NCBI RefSeq assembly: GCF_001949145.1
Contig: NW_019091669.1
Location: 188,775 to 228,197 of the forward strand
Length of the DNA: 39,423 nucleotides
Direction: 5' to 3'
DNA from: Acanthaster planci
Taxonomy: Eukaryota; Echinodermata; Asteroidea; Valvatida; Acanthasteridae
Shown piece after piece: positions 1 through 13,100 of the stretch (position 1 is its first letter; each line of letters starts with the position of its first letter). The notes beneath the pieces were generated by a model. It was not told the DNA's origin, searched no databases, and was given only the letters and a program-made list of their open reading frames with translations. The translations under genes and the position numbers were made by a program.

Positions 1-977
1 GGGGAATTAAGGAGAGGTTGTGCAATCGAGCTCTGCACACCATCTACACGTAGCCAACGTCCTCGGAATTCATTCAAGCCCCCTTGAACTGCAAGTCCTT
101 TAACTGCAAGCTCTCCGGCTTATTGCCAAGTGAAGCCAGACAAGTCATCGCCAACTTCAACGCATCTTCAAGCTAGGCCCCTTATTTATTTTTGTTGTTA
201 ATTATTAATTATCTTCCGGGAACAGAATCCCTGGGTTTTTCTTGTTATTTTGAAATATACATGTATGTATCCTTTAGATTTAGGATATTTGTATTTTCGC
301 ACAGCGTGTGAAAACTTTCCGCTATCTTGGCCGGAAACGCACTAATTTCCACTAGTTGGCTGGCAATAAAATGGCGTAAACTAGTAAACAAATAAATAAT
401 GTAAGCAGGTGTCATAATTTTCATATTATGCCAGCTACATTTGTTTACCGGATTACCGGAGTATGAACCCAGTAAAGTCAGAGGAGGAAAGAAATTAGAA
501 TAAATCTTACATAAAACTAACATGGAATACATTAATCTGTAAGTGCTTGTGGTATATTAGAGGAAGTAAGATAACTTCGATTTATTTTTCCGCCGACTCA
601 GACCATGTCGTCTGGAATTATTTAAAATACAGTCCATTTTTTTCAAAACCCTGGAAATCCTGATTCTGACAATAATAATATATTTCATTTTTGGCGTTAT
701 AACCGCATTGCAGTGCGTTTCTAATCCACCTTCAAAAATGCTGGCGTTGTGCGATGAGTGATGTACAGTTTCAGTAAATTAGTAGTTTCAGTGAGGCACA
801 TTTTAAGACTTTTTGGCAAAACCGCCCTTTGTTTCTTCCAAAAGTAGTTTTGTCCCTTCGGGGGAGGAGACATGGCCCCAGTTCACCTTCCTCTCCTGGA
901 CTCACCCTTGAACCGATTACACCGGTCTTGGGAACACACGTATAAATATCATCCCAGCCCAACCCCTGCCAACTCAC
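1..977. other. Gene A last intron; no exon found
   Basis: By analogy with gene B this is intron 12 of gene A. I searched the minus strand for a counterpart of the gene B terminal exon (IPLTMKK... VVPKEG, stop) and found none. No other feature seen. Confidence 0.6.
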
Positions 978-1140
978 CGGTGTTTCGGGGCAAGCTTCGA
1001 AGCGATACTCTTGGAGAACTCGAGTCAGAAAGACTTTCATTAGGAGCAGGATGAGTTTCACGGCGACACAGGCCCGTGGACCACCACCAAAGGGAAGCCA
1101 TGCCAATGGTTCGACGGAATCCTTGTTCTCAGGGCTAAAC
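978..1140 (-). CDS. Gene A exon 12: heme-binding loop and L-helix
   Basis: Encodes 54 residues, FSPENKDSVEPLAWL, FGGGPRACVAVK (heme loop, ligand Cys455), then an L-helix ending RFEACPETP at a gtgagt donor. The usual C-x-G is C-V-A in both paralogues. The last exon (about 25 residues plus stop) is not seen at 1-977; in gene B it lies about 1.2 kb further on, so here it should be just outside the window. Confidence 0.96.
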
Positions 1141-4100
1141 CTAAGATTTCAATTTGGGGTGAAGAACATCAGGTACGCGGCATCGACATTTTCCCTTAAA
1201 AACACCGTTCTGTCTTAAATTTTTCCACCCTCCGTCCTAAAAATGCATGAACTTATTACTTGGAAACCCAGGCATGACGTTTAGCAGTTTTATTTGAAGG
1301 ACAGGGTCAGGAGACATTAAGTATATGTTTCATCGGACTTTTGTTGATGTTTCTACTACAAATTCACATATACAAGTACAATGTATTTGATATTCGTCCA
1401 AAACGCGTTTCATATGATTGCCACCACATGCCAACATCGTGAATGTTTACCACAACCGATAAACAATGTCAACGCTATTGCCAAAAAATACAGTTGTTCG
1501 GAAGTTGTATACGTTAAATTTTTTTGAGTCCTTCATCACAATGAAAATTGTCCTTCGCAGCTTACATTTTCCAAAGCGCAGTGCTTCCGTAAAAGGAAGC
1601 GTGAGTCGTTTTATCAACTGCACTCTAAAAAATGTGCTTAGTGTTTAAAAACATTTTTTTCTCGTTCAAACGAGTTCTCAATCTCGTTTAGATGACTATA
1701 TCGTTTCAAGCAACGTTCTTCCCTTGTTTAAACAATTAAGTATCATTATCAACTGATGTTTTAGCACCTGGTCACGTGTGTTCACTGTACCACGTGGGTT
1801 AATAAATTCCTCGAGGCCTCTCCACGGAAACCAGAATTCTAAGCTTTCCATCGTCTGTCACGACAAGTAATGAGAGCAACCCGACTTAAACGATGTGGTA
1901 ACATCCAGGAAATGACTCGTTTCATTATTTGGACGAAGTAGCTGAGTTGTTCAAACGGAAGAGCTCAGTCGATTGAAGGAGATGGTGAGTGATTTCAACG
2001 ACTTAAAGATACAAAATGTATATCGTCGAATACAGTAGCACGACATCACGTATTACGAAATTGTCTGGCAAAAGACGAATCTACTTTTGTATTTACTGAC
2101 CAGGGTTCGGCAAAGGAGGAACGAAATTAAAAGCTCCTAGCCTGAAATGAGTGTTTATGTTTATGGTTCGCAAGTTTGAAAATTTAAGTCAGTATACATT
2201 TGAAAGTCGATTTCTGAGGAAAACCCACTGAAGAAGCTTTACAGTTCTATTCTGATTTTGTGTAATGACTTTCAAAATATTTTGTATGACATTTTTTACC
2301 TCTCGGGTCGAAATTCCTCTGGATTTGGCCAAAGATCCTCATCATGTTGCACTGAATAAGCCGGGATGTGGACCACCAATCCCTTCGGCAGAGTGTACTT
2401 GCCGTATGTTACGGTCTCTGCGCATTCCCGGTCGGTTCTGTCATACAAAACAAAGGGAGGGAAAGAAACCAATGGTATTCTTTGTCGTCCAACACAATGA
2501 TCTTAGCGGAAACAGCTTTGCCAGGAAAGTAATGCCATGCATGAACGCGAGGTGAAGCTTGAAGTTTGGTGGTTATCAGAGTGGTACCTGTGAATCCAAG
2601 GGACAGGGGTAAAACGGAGTCTTGTCTTCCAAGAACGACTGTCCAATCCGCTTCCTCAGTAAAAGACTCCTCAAGGCACCCACCCTACCCCAGGGTAGGT
2701 AATGTGCCGTTTCTGAAATGCCAGAATAGACGGGGTGGGGTGGGGGAGCAACTAGTGTCCAACGTGCCTCCTTGAGGTGCAACCAGTGGTAACACCAAAT
2801 AACAAACCTTGTTCATATCGCATTCCCAAAATTGGAAGATTCCGTATCAAGATCGCTGAGGTGCCGCAGTTCTGAGCCATCGCATATACTATTTGGTGTG
2901 TTACCAGCCAGCCAGCCAGCCAGAAAACAACCCTCCACATTATATTTGCCTCAGGTATGTCAAGTGACTGTGCTACTAAGTTTACACGGTGACAGGTGGC
3001 TGGTCTGTACTAATAATGTCTGAAACAATACAAAACTTTGCTTAACTTTCCGAAAAATGCAAAAGAACTTACGACACGACCGGGGGATAAAGGCGAAAAC
3101 ACTCGTATATCACCATCTCCATATATTTCATTTTGCTCATTGTGTCGTAGTTAATGTCTTCGGGGTTAGGCGCATTCCTGTCGATCTCTTCGATGATTTT
3201 GTCCTGAACTTCAGGGCTCAGAGCAAGCTGATAGGCGGTGCATGTCAGGATCGTGGTCGTTGCTTCGTTACCTACGGACAGCTGAAGCACATTCTGTTGG
3301 CAAAACGAACAGAAAATCTGAATTCTCCTAGAATTTCCTAGTATTTGTATAATATTAATATCTTCGTAAGAATAAGAGAACAGCCAGTGAGGCACTTTCT
3401 GTTTAAAAGGATATTTGTATAACGATTCTTTGAAAGCTTGATCACGTTGGACAAAGAGCTTTTGTCATCCAAAGACGAAATTTGATAAAACCATAACAAC
3501 CAAACCTGCACGCGCGTAGCTTTAATATAGCTCTGTGTGAAAGCACCATGTACCACAACCGTTATTTGTGTATGCTGTCCTTACACGTTGAGTTTATTGT
3601 AGGCCTATCATTGTTTAGAGTATCATATCGGTCCACTTTCTTTCATATTAATTAATATTATTAATTGATTTCTTTCATATTATTAGCTCCAGCATATCGC
3701 AATCAAAATGGACCGGCCAAGTGGTTTCTGTATGTTTTCCACACCAAGCATCTCAGTAGAGGCGTAACAGGGGGGGGGTTACCCAGTAGCGAATGCCTGT
3801 GCCCCCCACCCCCATTTAAAATCTGTGAATAAGCTCTGTCGAAATGCAGCTGCAGCATTTTTCTTAAGGTACCCCCTTGAAAAAAAAAATGTTTGCACCC
3901 CCAGGTGGCTCCACCACAGACGTTTAGCCTTAGTTACGTCAATGCATCTCAAAGTATCTACTGGTCGTGTATACGCTTGCTGAGAACCGTCATTAAACAA
4001 AGTAACTTTGGGGTAGGTTTCTGTGACATGAATTGAGATTTCTTTTTGGATCGACTGTAACTGGCCGAGTAGGCCGGGCCGTATTACTAGTCGAATTTAC

Positions 4101-7100
4101 TGAAACATAAAGCCCAAGAAACAAAAAAAATGTCCTTTGAACTGAGCATTAACAAGGTTAATAAAGACACCGAATACATTTACAATTTGAACTACCACAA
4201 CAAACAAATGATACTACAGCGCGTGCGGTCAAAGTATCATTTACCATTCCTATAAACTCGTTGTAGGTAAGTTTCTTGGGTTTACCAGCCTCTTCTGGAG
4301 ACTTTTCGCTTCCAGGAACATTTGTGTTTTCGTAGAGCTGCTCCACCAAAGTTATATACTGAAAGTTAACAAGAAGATTAGTTTTAAAAGCAATGGTTTA
4401 ATACACAATTTACAAAATATAGAATACTCCTAGCCAGGTTGCTGCAGCCTTTCGTGAGTTAAATTTGAAAAAAAAAATGACACACTGAGTCTTTTAAATT
4501 CACGTGAATACACTTTGAATTCTCCGTACATAAGCACCGTTGCTATACAGACATCGGGATTCGGGGCAAGCTTTTGCTTAGTGACATACGAGACGCCCTG
4601 CAACAGTATCTCAATGGATAAGAAGGGTACAAAGGAACCAGACCATCCCAGATATGGTGGTCACTAAGCAAAAGCTTGCCCTGAATCGGGAGGTATGGCA
4701 ACAGTGTCTTTTAATCCGGAGAATTCAAGTATCGACAAGAATAAAATATCAAATCAGTGCTCTGAAATACGTGATTGCCGAGCTTTCGGTAACTGAGTAA
4801 CTTCTTCAGGGCAAGAACTGAATATGCTTGCCTTGAATAAGGTACTCAGCGAAACCTCGGCAATCACGGTTATTAAGGGCACGATTATTCAGGGCAAGCA
4901 TATTCAGTTCTTGCCCCGAAGAAGGTACTTTGTTACCGAAAGCTCGGCAATCACGTATTTCAGAGCACTGATTTGATATTATATTCTTGTCGATACTTGA
5001 ATTCCCCGGATATATTTTTTCATATATGAAATTGTGATTGTTTTCTATAGACGAACACGCTCAAATGGCGGCATTTACCAATGTCGCTTGTCATGACGAT
5101 GTAACCCTTATGATGGACTTTGTGTCCCTTCACTCTAAACACCAGGGTCAGACTAACCCGGAATATGGGTCTCATGGGGCCTTACCCTTTTTTGGGTCAT
5201 GTATGACCCAAAACAGATCATAATTTGAACCGGAAAAGGGTCAGGACCCATGGGACCTAAATTCCGTGTCAGTCCGACCCAGGTGTTTTTAGAGTGGATA
5301 TCTTCAAAGTCAGTAATTATACCGTATTCCACTCAGTGTGTTTAAGTACCAACGACGAGGACTTTTATAACGACGGCCTTGTGCACAGCAACTGTCATTA
5401 CACAAACATTGACTGTTTCGAGTGGTCAGAGCTATATGGAGAGACTTTTGTGCCAACTTCAGACTCTTGAACTAAAATAGTTAATCGTTATGTGTGCAGT
5501 ACTGCAAGAAGCTACCATTTTAGTTCCATAAATTTAAACAATTATGTCGCAAATCTTCCCATAAATAGCTCAGCGAGTGGCGTACTGACAGGGGCGGATG
5601 CAGCAATTTCCCCCGGGGGGGTTAGGCTGGAAATATTTTTAATGTCTCATTTGCGGAAAAGCAGACAAGTAACATGATGAAGCATTAGAAACGTACATGA
5701 CATACACTGTTTACAATGGTATTGTTGCACTATATTTAATGAAGTTATTTTTAAAAATTATTTTCCCATTTGCCCCTTTTTGCCCAGACCAGACTCGCGC
5801 CTTAGTAAGACTAACCTCTCGAGCTGATCCATAGGACATTCTGCTTTCCCGCGGCGAAGCCAAGGGAAACTAAAATGTTCAATGATCACTGAGATATACT
5901 GTGGTTTCATTGCACAGCAAGATAAAGGAGTTAGTTTTATCTTACAACAATTTTCCAACACGTTCCCCTTACTCTGCTAATATCTGATTAATTTGATATT
6001 GAAATCTACTAGCTTTTTCGGAACTACCTCTTCATGATGAGTAACGCGCAGAGAACAACGCACCCATTGGTTTAATTGCACACAGTGTCGGTGGTCATAG
6101 TTCTTTGGTTGCCAAGGGGTACAGTTCGAACGGTATTAGTACAAAATAGCAAAAGACAGCAAATGCTGTACAATATCTGCATAACTTCCTATTATCACTA
6201 ATTATTATCAGTGGATTGTTGATCACTTGTCACTGAATTGTTCGTTCTATTCTGCGGAACCTGTCGAGCCGAATTTCACTTGACTGGTGTAACGTTCTCA
6301 TTGTTTATCGGCCGTACTCGGATATTAGGATTTCCTATGAAGACGGCGTCCTTTGAAAGGGATGTATACCCCTATCGACCAAAGATTACGGATGACCACT
6401 AGTATTGTGTGGGAATGCATACTGAAATGCGAATTGCGCACATCACAAAATGCTAGCACTGTAGACCTGGATTCCAACACTTTGTAAAGAGGATAAAGTG
6501 GTAGTACATTTTTTTTTACAAATTTCTTTTATCTAAATAATTTTTAAATGTATCAGACAATAAATTTGATCCAAATACTTATAAAAGTCAGGATTGCTCA
6601 GGTTAGGGAACTCGATTAAGTGAAGACCTCTCACAAGCATGTTTTTACCGGTGAGGGCGCACTTCAACCCGAGGTGGATTATCGTCCATTCGTGGATGGC
6701 ATGCCTACACTGTCCCTAGGTTGACACTGCTTACCAACCTTATTGGCACCTTTGCCCTCACGCTGTCGTATCCTGTCTCCTCCTTCCAGAGACTGATGAA
6801 TCACTTTCTTGAAGAACTCAGATGACTCCTTAGAGACAATGTTGGCTCCCATCATTTCAAAAAGTGGGCCCAATGGTGGAAAGAGTACTGCAGATAAAGC
6901 AAGAAACTGTAACAGTGAAAATAGATTGTAAAGTTGGATATTTTTAATCGTGTATATCGTAAAGCCGTGCGTTAAATTCTGGAAATAGTTTTTCGGGAAA
7001 CAAAAACAGAGGGCCCGATGTCTTGGTTACTTTTTTAGACTTTGTCACAGACACACAGGTTCTAGTATATTAGTCAAAACTTTGCAGTAAACATAAATGC

Positions 7101-10100
7101 TTTCTGGATGTTGCGCAAACGTAAGGTATGGTGCGCAATTGGTACACTGACGTGTACTTTCAAAATGTTGTTTCACAAAGACGTCAACATATTTCAGATA
7201 TGCAATTCAGTGAAAAATTCTTCCACATGTTTGACACGAATTGTTCATTTGTGTATTAGTTGAATGTAGTAGTACTTGATCTAAAACCATTCTTACTTGG
7301 GAAAGGTTTAATTTCTTGAATACAAAAAATACCCTGGATATACGTTGGAGACTTGGTTGTTTGTTCGTGAAAACGAAAATAACGGGAAGTGTAACTTCTC
7401 CAGGCAAAGTGGGCAGACAGGTACTACCTCGTGTTTGTTTGTGACATTCATATTTCTGATTATTCAAAAAAGGGCATCACGGTGGAAAAGTACACTACCG
7501 ATTATCAACATGCAACACCAGAAAGCACTATATAACGTGAATATGCATTACTGATAGTTAGAGTGCATCACTAATTCGTTGATCACATTTAATGCCCTTT
7601 GGCGTTTCATAATTGTAATCTGATCGGTCAGTGGATCAGGGGTATGGGTTGGTTCGTGTGTGGTTCAATGGGTCGATGGATCCATCGGTCTGTCGGTCTA
7701 CCAGCGGATAAGTTGGTGGGTCGAGGGTCTGTCAGTCAGTGGGTAGGTCTACTACTTGCTTTCTTTTGAAACACAAAGAGCTCACTTGGAATCAGCGTGA
7801 ACAACGTTGGGTTAAAAGCTCTCTCGATCCTAGTAACAAACGGATGGTCGAGATTGGTCTGACACTTGACGTCTAGACCCAGTATAACCGCCGCGCTGGT
7901 TTGCATGAAGAAGCCCAGAAAGATCCTCGATTCAAATATAAAAAAATATAGAGTCAGTGCAATGTTTAGTATGCGAGACATGTAAAGGAGTTCAGTTTTG
8001 TGACTGTCAATAAACCTCTTTCTTGTTTACCAACGTTTAAATGGTTGCAACATTTTTGCTTTTAACCTGTGTCAAACCCCATCCATTGGAATCATTTGCA
8101 CTTAATTAAAATGCACGCTTATTGTTGCTAAATTTCATTTTATATTATAAAGACTTTAAAAAGCTTTAAATTTTTAAAGTTGCACGACATTTGAAAAACA
8201 AAATAGTGTAAATCATAACTTTGTTCATGACGGTCAGCCTTAATTTGCAAACGTCTGTAGGCAAAAATCTATTCGGTAATAAGAAAGACAATTCACATCG
8301 TCTCTGCGTATGTATTTACACCTATTATAAGCGGTTGCTAACGAAAAAGTTAGACACCATGCCTAGGATCCTCCTCGTATTGCTAGATACAGAGCAAAAA
8401 GTTAAACAGTCCGCATGTCAACCCTTTGCAAAGTGGCAATCAGTTTGTAGTCCCCGCCCCCTCCCTGCGCACAAAAAATGTATATTTATATTTACATGTA
8501 CTGGCTATGTACAATGGGGAAGTCCATTCAATGGTTATGCAAATTGGAATAGGCCCCCTATCAGAGAAAACATGTTTTCATGAATATTGACGACAGTTCC
8601 CCCAAATCAACAAAGTGGGTTTGGAAAAGGGCGGCTTGTTCTCTTTCGTCACTGTTTGCATGCCATGGCTTTTTAATAAATCTGCTGAGCCTGTGGAATT
8701 GTGCGTGGTGAGAAAAGGTGACCTTTGTCCCAAAAATGATATCAGATTTCTTTTACAACCTCATACCTTTAAATATATGAAAATGGAGCACTATAAATAG
8801 CACTGCTTCATAATAACTTACATGACTACAAAGAAGATGGCTCTATTTTGGGGGGTAAATACTGGTGTTAAACGTCCGTTTCGGAACGTTCACTGTCTTT
8901 GTCCGCTGTTGACGTACATCTCGAACTTCTGCAATTCGCTATTTCTAGTCCCACCATCTGATCGCATTAAGAGTTTGTTCAACTTAAAATCCTCCACAAT
9001 TGAATGGACCACTCACACACTCACACAAGCACATAATTATCGTGACATTAACAAGTGCATTCCTCAGCATCAAACATTGTCAGTGGTCTGGCTAGCTGTT
9101 TGGTACGTTTTGGAGGTGTAGTTCCCCATATTTGTTTTCTTTAAAATACCCCCTTTGTTTGCAGATATCTAGGAAAGTACACAAACCTTCAATTTTGAAT
9201 CATGCAGCTCCAAGTGGTGTTTACCCAACGTTGAGGGGTACACTTGGTGAAGAAAATTCAGGACAGCAACATTTGTGTAAATGCTACTATCCTGTAATAA
9301 TAATAAAAAAAAAAATAAGTTCACTTACTTCTTTGCTTCCAGTGGTTTGTTATGAGTGTGAGCCTTCTCTAAGTTTTTAATAAGAGGGTCACAGCAGTCG
9401 CTGAATATCCCGACCATCTAATTCAAAACCAAAAAATGAAATGTTATTAAAGAAGAGTAGATGTTGGCAAGTTTATTCAATCATTAGTGCTTCCAATATC
9501 ACTCCGTTGAGACCACACACACAGGGTGTTCGTTTCATTCCAAAGAAAGTAAAATTATTCAGGTGTTTTGATAATGGAAAAAAAAATGTTCTTGTACCTG
9601 TCTTAGTTTGCTTGTTGTGAATGTCGATGTGTTAATGGCGCGGATGTCTTTCCATCGCTGGCCTTTCATGTAAGTTGGAGCCATATTCAATGGGAAACCA
9701 AGGGCAGGAATATCCTACACCGTGATCAAATAAAATCCTCTAAGAACTTAAGAAAATAAAATTAGTTTAAACAAAAACAACATCCGCAGCAACAAGAGTA
9801 GCACTGGTGAAATCTACATCGATAACAACGCAAAGCTTAAAGTAATATAGACAACGACTATAGCAACAAAACAATGTCAAATCTTAAACAATAACAACAG
9901 AACTAGCAGCAGCAGCGCATGCTGTTCAAGCGATATCATTTTCTGATAAAAATAGTTAGCATGTTTTTTCTTCTTGTTTTTTTTTATTTACATGTGCTTA
10001 CCCAGTGATTCGGAAATTTACTAAAGTCGGTAACCAGAACCTTTTTCACGATGTCTATATCCGACACATAGAGAAGCGGGTCGCGGAATTTGTATATTCT

Positions 10101-13100
10101 GCACAGAAATGAAAATCAAACTTTTGTATTCATGAGTGCATATCCCGGGAGGATAGGAGTTATATCGCCTTCAGTTTTTGAACATGGGGATCAGTAGGCT
10201 GTTGAAGCACCCCCTCCCCATTTTATCATGGTAAGAAAGAAATCAAGGGGGATTGCAATCAATTGTGAAAAACGTGTTGGGCTTGCCAAACAGCCAGAAT
10301 GTATTCAATAGCAAGCAAAAAGGACGAACAATAGAAAACCCCATGAATAGGTCGAACATATTAGAGACTTTTCAGGAATCGGACAGTATAGACCTTATTC
10401 ACGGGCTGGCCTCATTGAATTTGAAAGCGGGGTTTACTCTTGATTTTTTTTATTGTTGAAAGCAATGAGACTAGAGCTAATGTGCTTCATGAAGCGCGGA
10501 TATATCAGACGTGAACAGCTTTAAAGTCTGGAAATGTTGAAGGTGCACACAGGTGACTACTGGCAAATGTCAAGCTTAAACATCGTCATTGCTCCATCTT
10601 TGCATGGCTGATATAATGAAATTTCATGACAAATTCGAATCTGTATACTCTGATGAATAGTTTCAAATTCATGATTGAAGACACAGACTTGTACCTTGGC
10701 AGATTTTGAAAATTATTGAAAAGGAGGCTTGGAACGCAAGGAAATTGAAACAGTCAATAAAAGACGTTCTGAGAGACTTCTATAGCCTGTTTAATTTGAA
10801 ATATAAGGCACAATGTCCTGAAATTGAGAAACTTACATAGGCTAAATTTGCTTCAAACTTCACTTCGTTCCTTACCCCACGACTTTTCCGTATTTCTTTA
10901 TGCATTCTTCACCGAAGTTGTTGTTTCCTTTCTGCAAATATTGAATTTCAAGATTCGTATTAACTGCAATAACAGAGCTGCCGATATTCTTTAGGAGCAA
11001 TAATTGTGCACTTCGTGATAAAGGGTGCAGACCACTAATTCAAGTGAGAATTTCTAACCAGCTCATTAGCATTAAAAGTGCCTCCNNNNNNNNNNNNNNN
11101 NNNNNNNNNNNNNNNNNNNNNNNNNNNNNNNNNNNNNNNNNNNNNNNNNNNNNNNNNNNNNNNNNNNNNNNNNNNNNNNNNNNNNNNNNNNNNNNNNNNN
11201 NNNNNNNNNNNNNNNNNNNNNNNNNNNNNNNNNNNNNNNNNNNNNNNNNNNNNNNNNNNNNNNNNNNNNNNNNNNNNNNNNNNNNNNNNNNNNNNNNNNN
11301 NNNNNNNNNNNNNNNNNNNNNNNNNNNNNNNNNNNNNNNNNNNNNNNNNNNNNNNNNNNNNNNNNNNNNNNNNNNNNNNNNNNNNNNNNNNNNNNNNNNN
11401 NNNNNNNNNNNNNNNNNNNNNNNNNNNNNNNNNNNNNNNNNNNNNNNNNNNNNNNNNNNNNNNNNNNNNNNNNNNNNNNNNNNNNNNNNNNNNNNNNNNN
11501 NNNNNNNNNNNNNNNNNNNNNNNNNNNNNNNNNNNNNNNNNNNNNNNNNNNNNNNNNNNNNNNNNNNNNNNNNNNNNNNNNNNNNNNNNNNNNNNNNNNN
11601 NNNNNNNNNNNNNNNNNNNNNNNNNNNNNNNNNNNNNNNNNNNNNNNNNNNNNTTCCAGACTATTGTTACTTAACACATCCCCCCCCAAAATGTCTGAAA
11701 GGAATTCCCCAGATTCCTGCCAGACAATGACCAACACAAAGCGGGGGGGGGTTCTCTCCGTCTCATACCTTGCTGCACATGCTACATACAGTGCATCAAG
11801 TGGTTTGGAGAGCCTCCCATTCCCGTCGTGTAGAAACCAATTGGTATTCAGCTAGAGCCTACCCGGTACTAGACCCACATGAACAATAAACATTTGGTGG
11901 GGAGTCATTGACGCCTTTTGGATGGAGGTGGATGGGACTTGACAGCTGCAAGCAGTAGAGACGGGTCCGGGGGGGTGGGTGGGTGGGGGCACAGTCCCCC
12001 CACCAAAAATAAATAGGCCCTAAATAACAAGAGGGAAAAAAGAGGGAAGGGGAGGGAGGAATCCAGCCACATGAATGTGACAACGGCGTAAAAAAACAAT
12101 AGTTTTGTTTCCTGTATCCCTGCCTCCATGGCCGCAACCCTAAAAGTTTAGCTCAGGCCCCCTTTTGGAAAACCCTGGACCCCAAATATCGTGTCTATAA
12201 AATTTTTTAACACTGCGAAACAATACCTCCCAGCAAGAGGAGTTCCTACCTTGACAATGGCCTGTCTCCTGAAAAGGTAAATGGTCGGTATTAAATGAGT
12301 TCTTATGTCAGTGGGCAAAAAGGGGGGGGGTTCAACTCAGGACTAATTCGTCTCGAACCGTTAACGCGCGTAAGTCAAATGAAGCACGGCTATTAGTCAA
12401 AGTTTTTATTTTTTATATCCAATTCTTTTAAAATTAAATTCAGGAACAAATTGCTTGCTATTGTAACAAGGCAAACTATATTGGTAACACATTGAATCCC
12501 CCTCTTTAAAGGGGTGGAGTCTACCACAGCGCTAGTCTACAAGTTTCACAGTAAGCGAGAACTGATTCTGTGGTGATACAAATTGATTGATTTGCCTTTT
12601 GTTTGAAAGACTGTGTTTTGTGTTATGTATTATCGTTTGTCGCCAGGGGACGAACGTTGTGGTATGCAAGCCATTGCCATCGTAAAATAGAGAGTCACAA
12701 TATTGCATTAAACAATTGGAAAATTTTGTCAGACTCAACCTGTCAGGAACCAAGACGTGGACTGGACACTTGAAAAAATGTTAAACAAAAATATGGTCGG
12801 CCAAACAGACAGAAGAAATTCTCAACAAATTTTAAGCTTGAAAAATGAACGTAAACACCAACTTAAAATCCGTAACTGATATACTCACCAATTACAAAAA
12901 TAGCACCTTAAAACCAGCAAAGAAAATTCGAAAATCTGAGCCCTGCACCCTTTATTTTCCTATTCCGTCTAAACTTTGCAATCGTTTAGCCTGTAAGTCC
13001 CACGGTTGAAAATTGTATTCTTACTTGAGGCTAATACAGTACCATTTAGCTCCAACAAATGTATGGATTTCAATGTTGAAGAGGGGAAACAAAAAGCTTT

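Noticed and set aside
2265-2555. Plus-strand open frame across gene A exon 11 (and similar ones over other exons)
   Set aside because: These are antisense shadows of the P450 exons; the minus strand carries the P450 motifs and splice sites.
11859-12137. Proline-rich minus-strand frame after the first gap
   Set aside because: Caused by G/C homopolymer runs in a repeat-like stretch.
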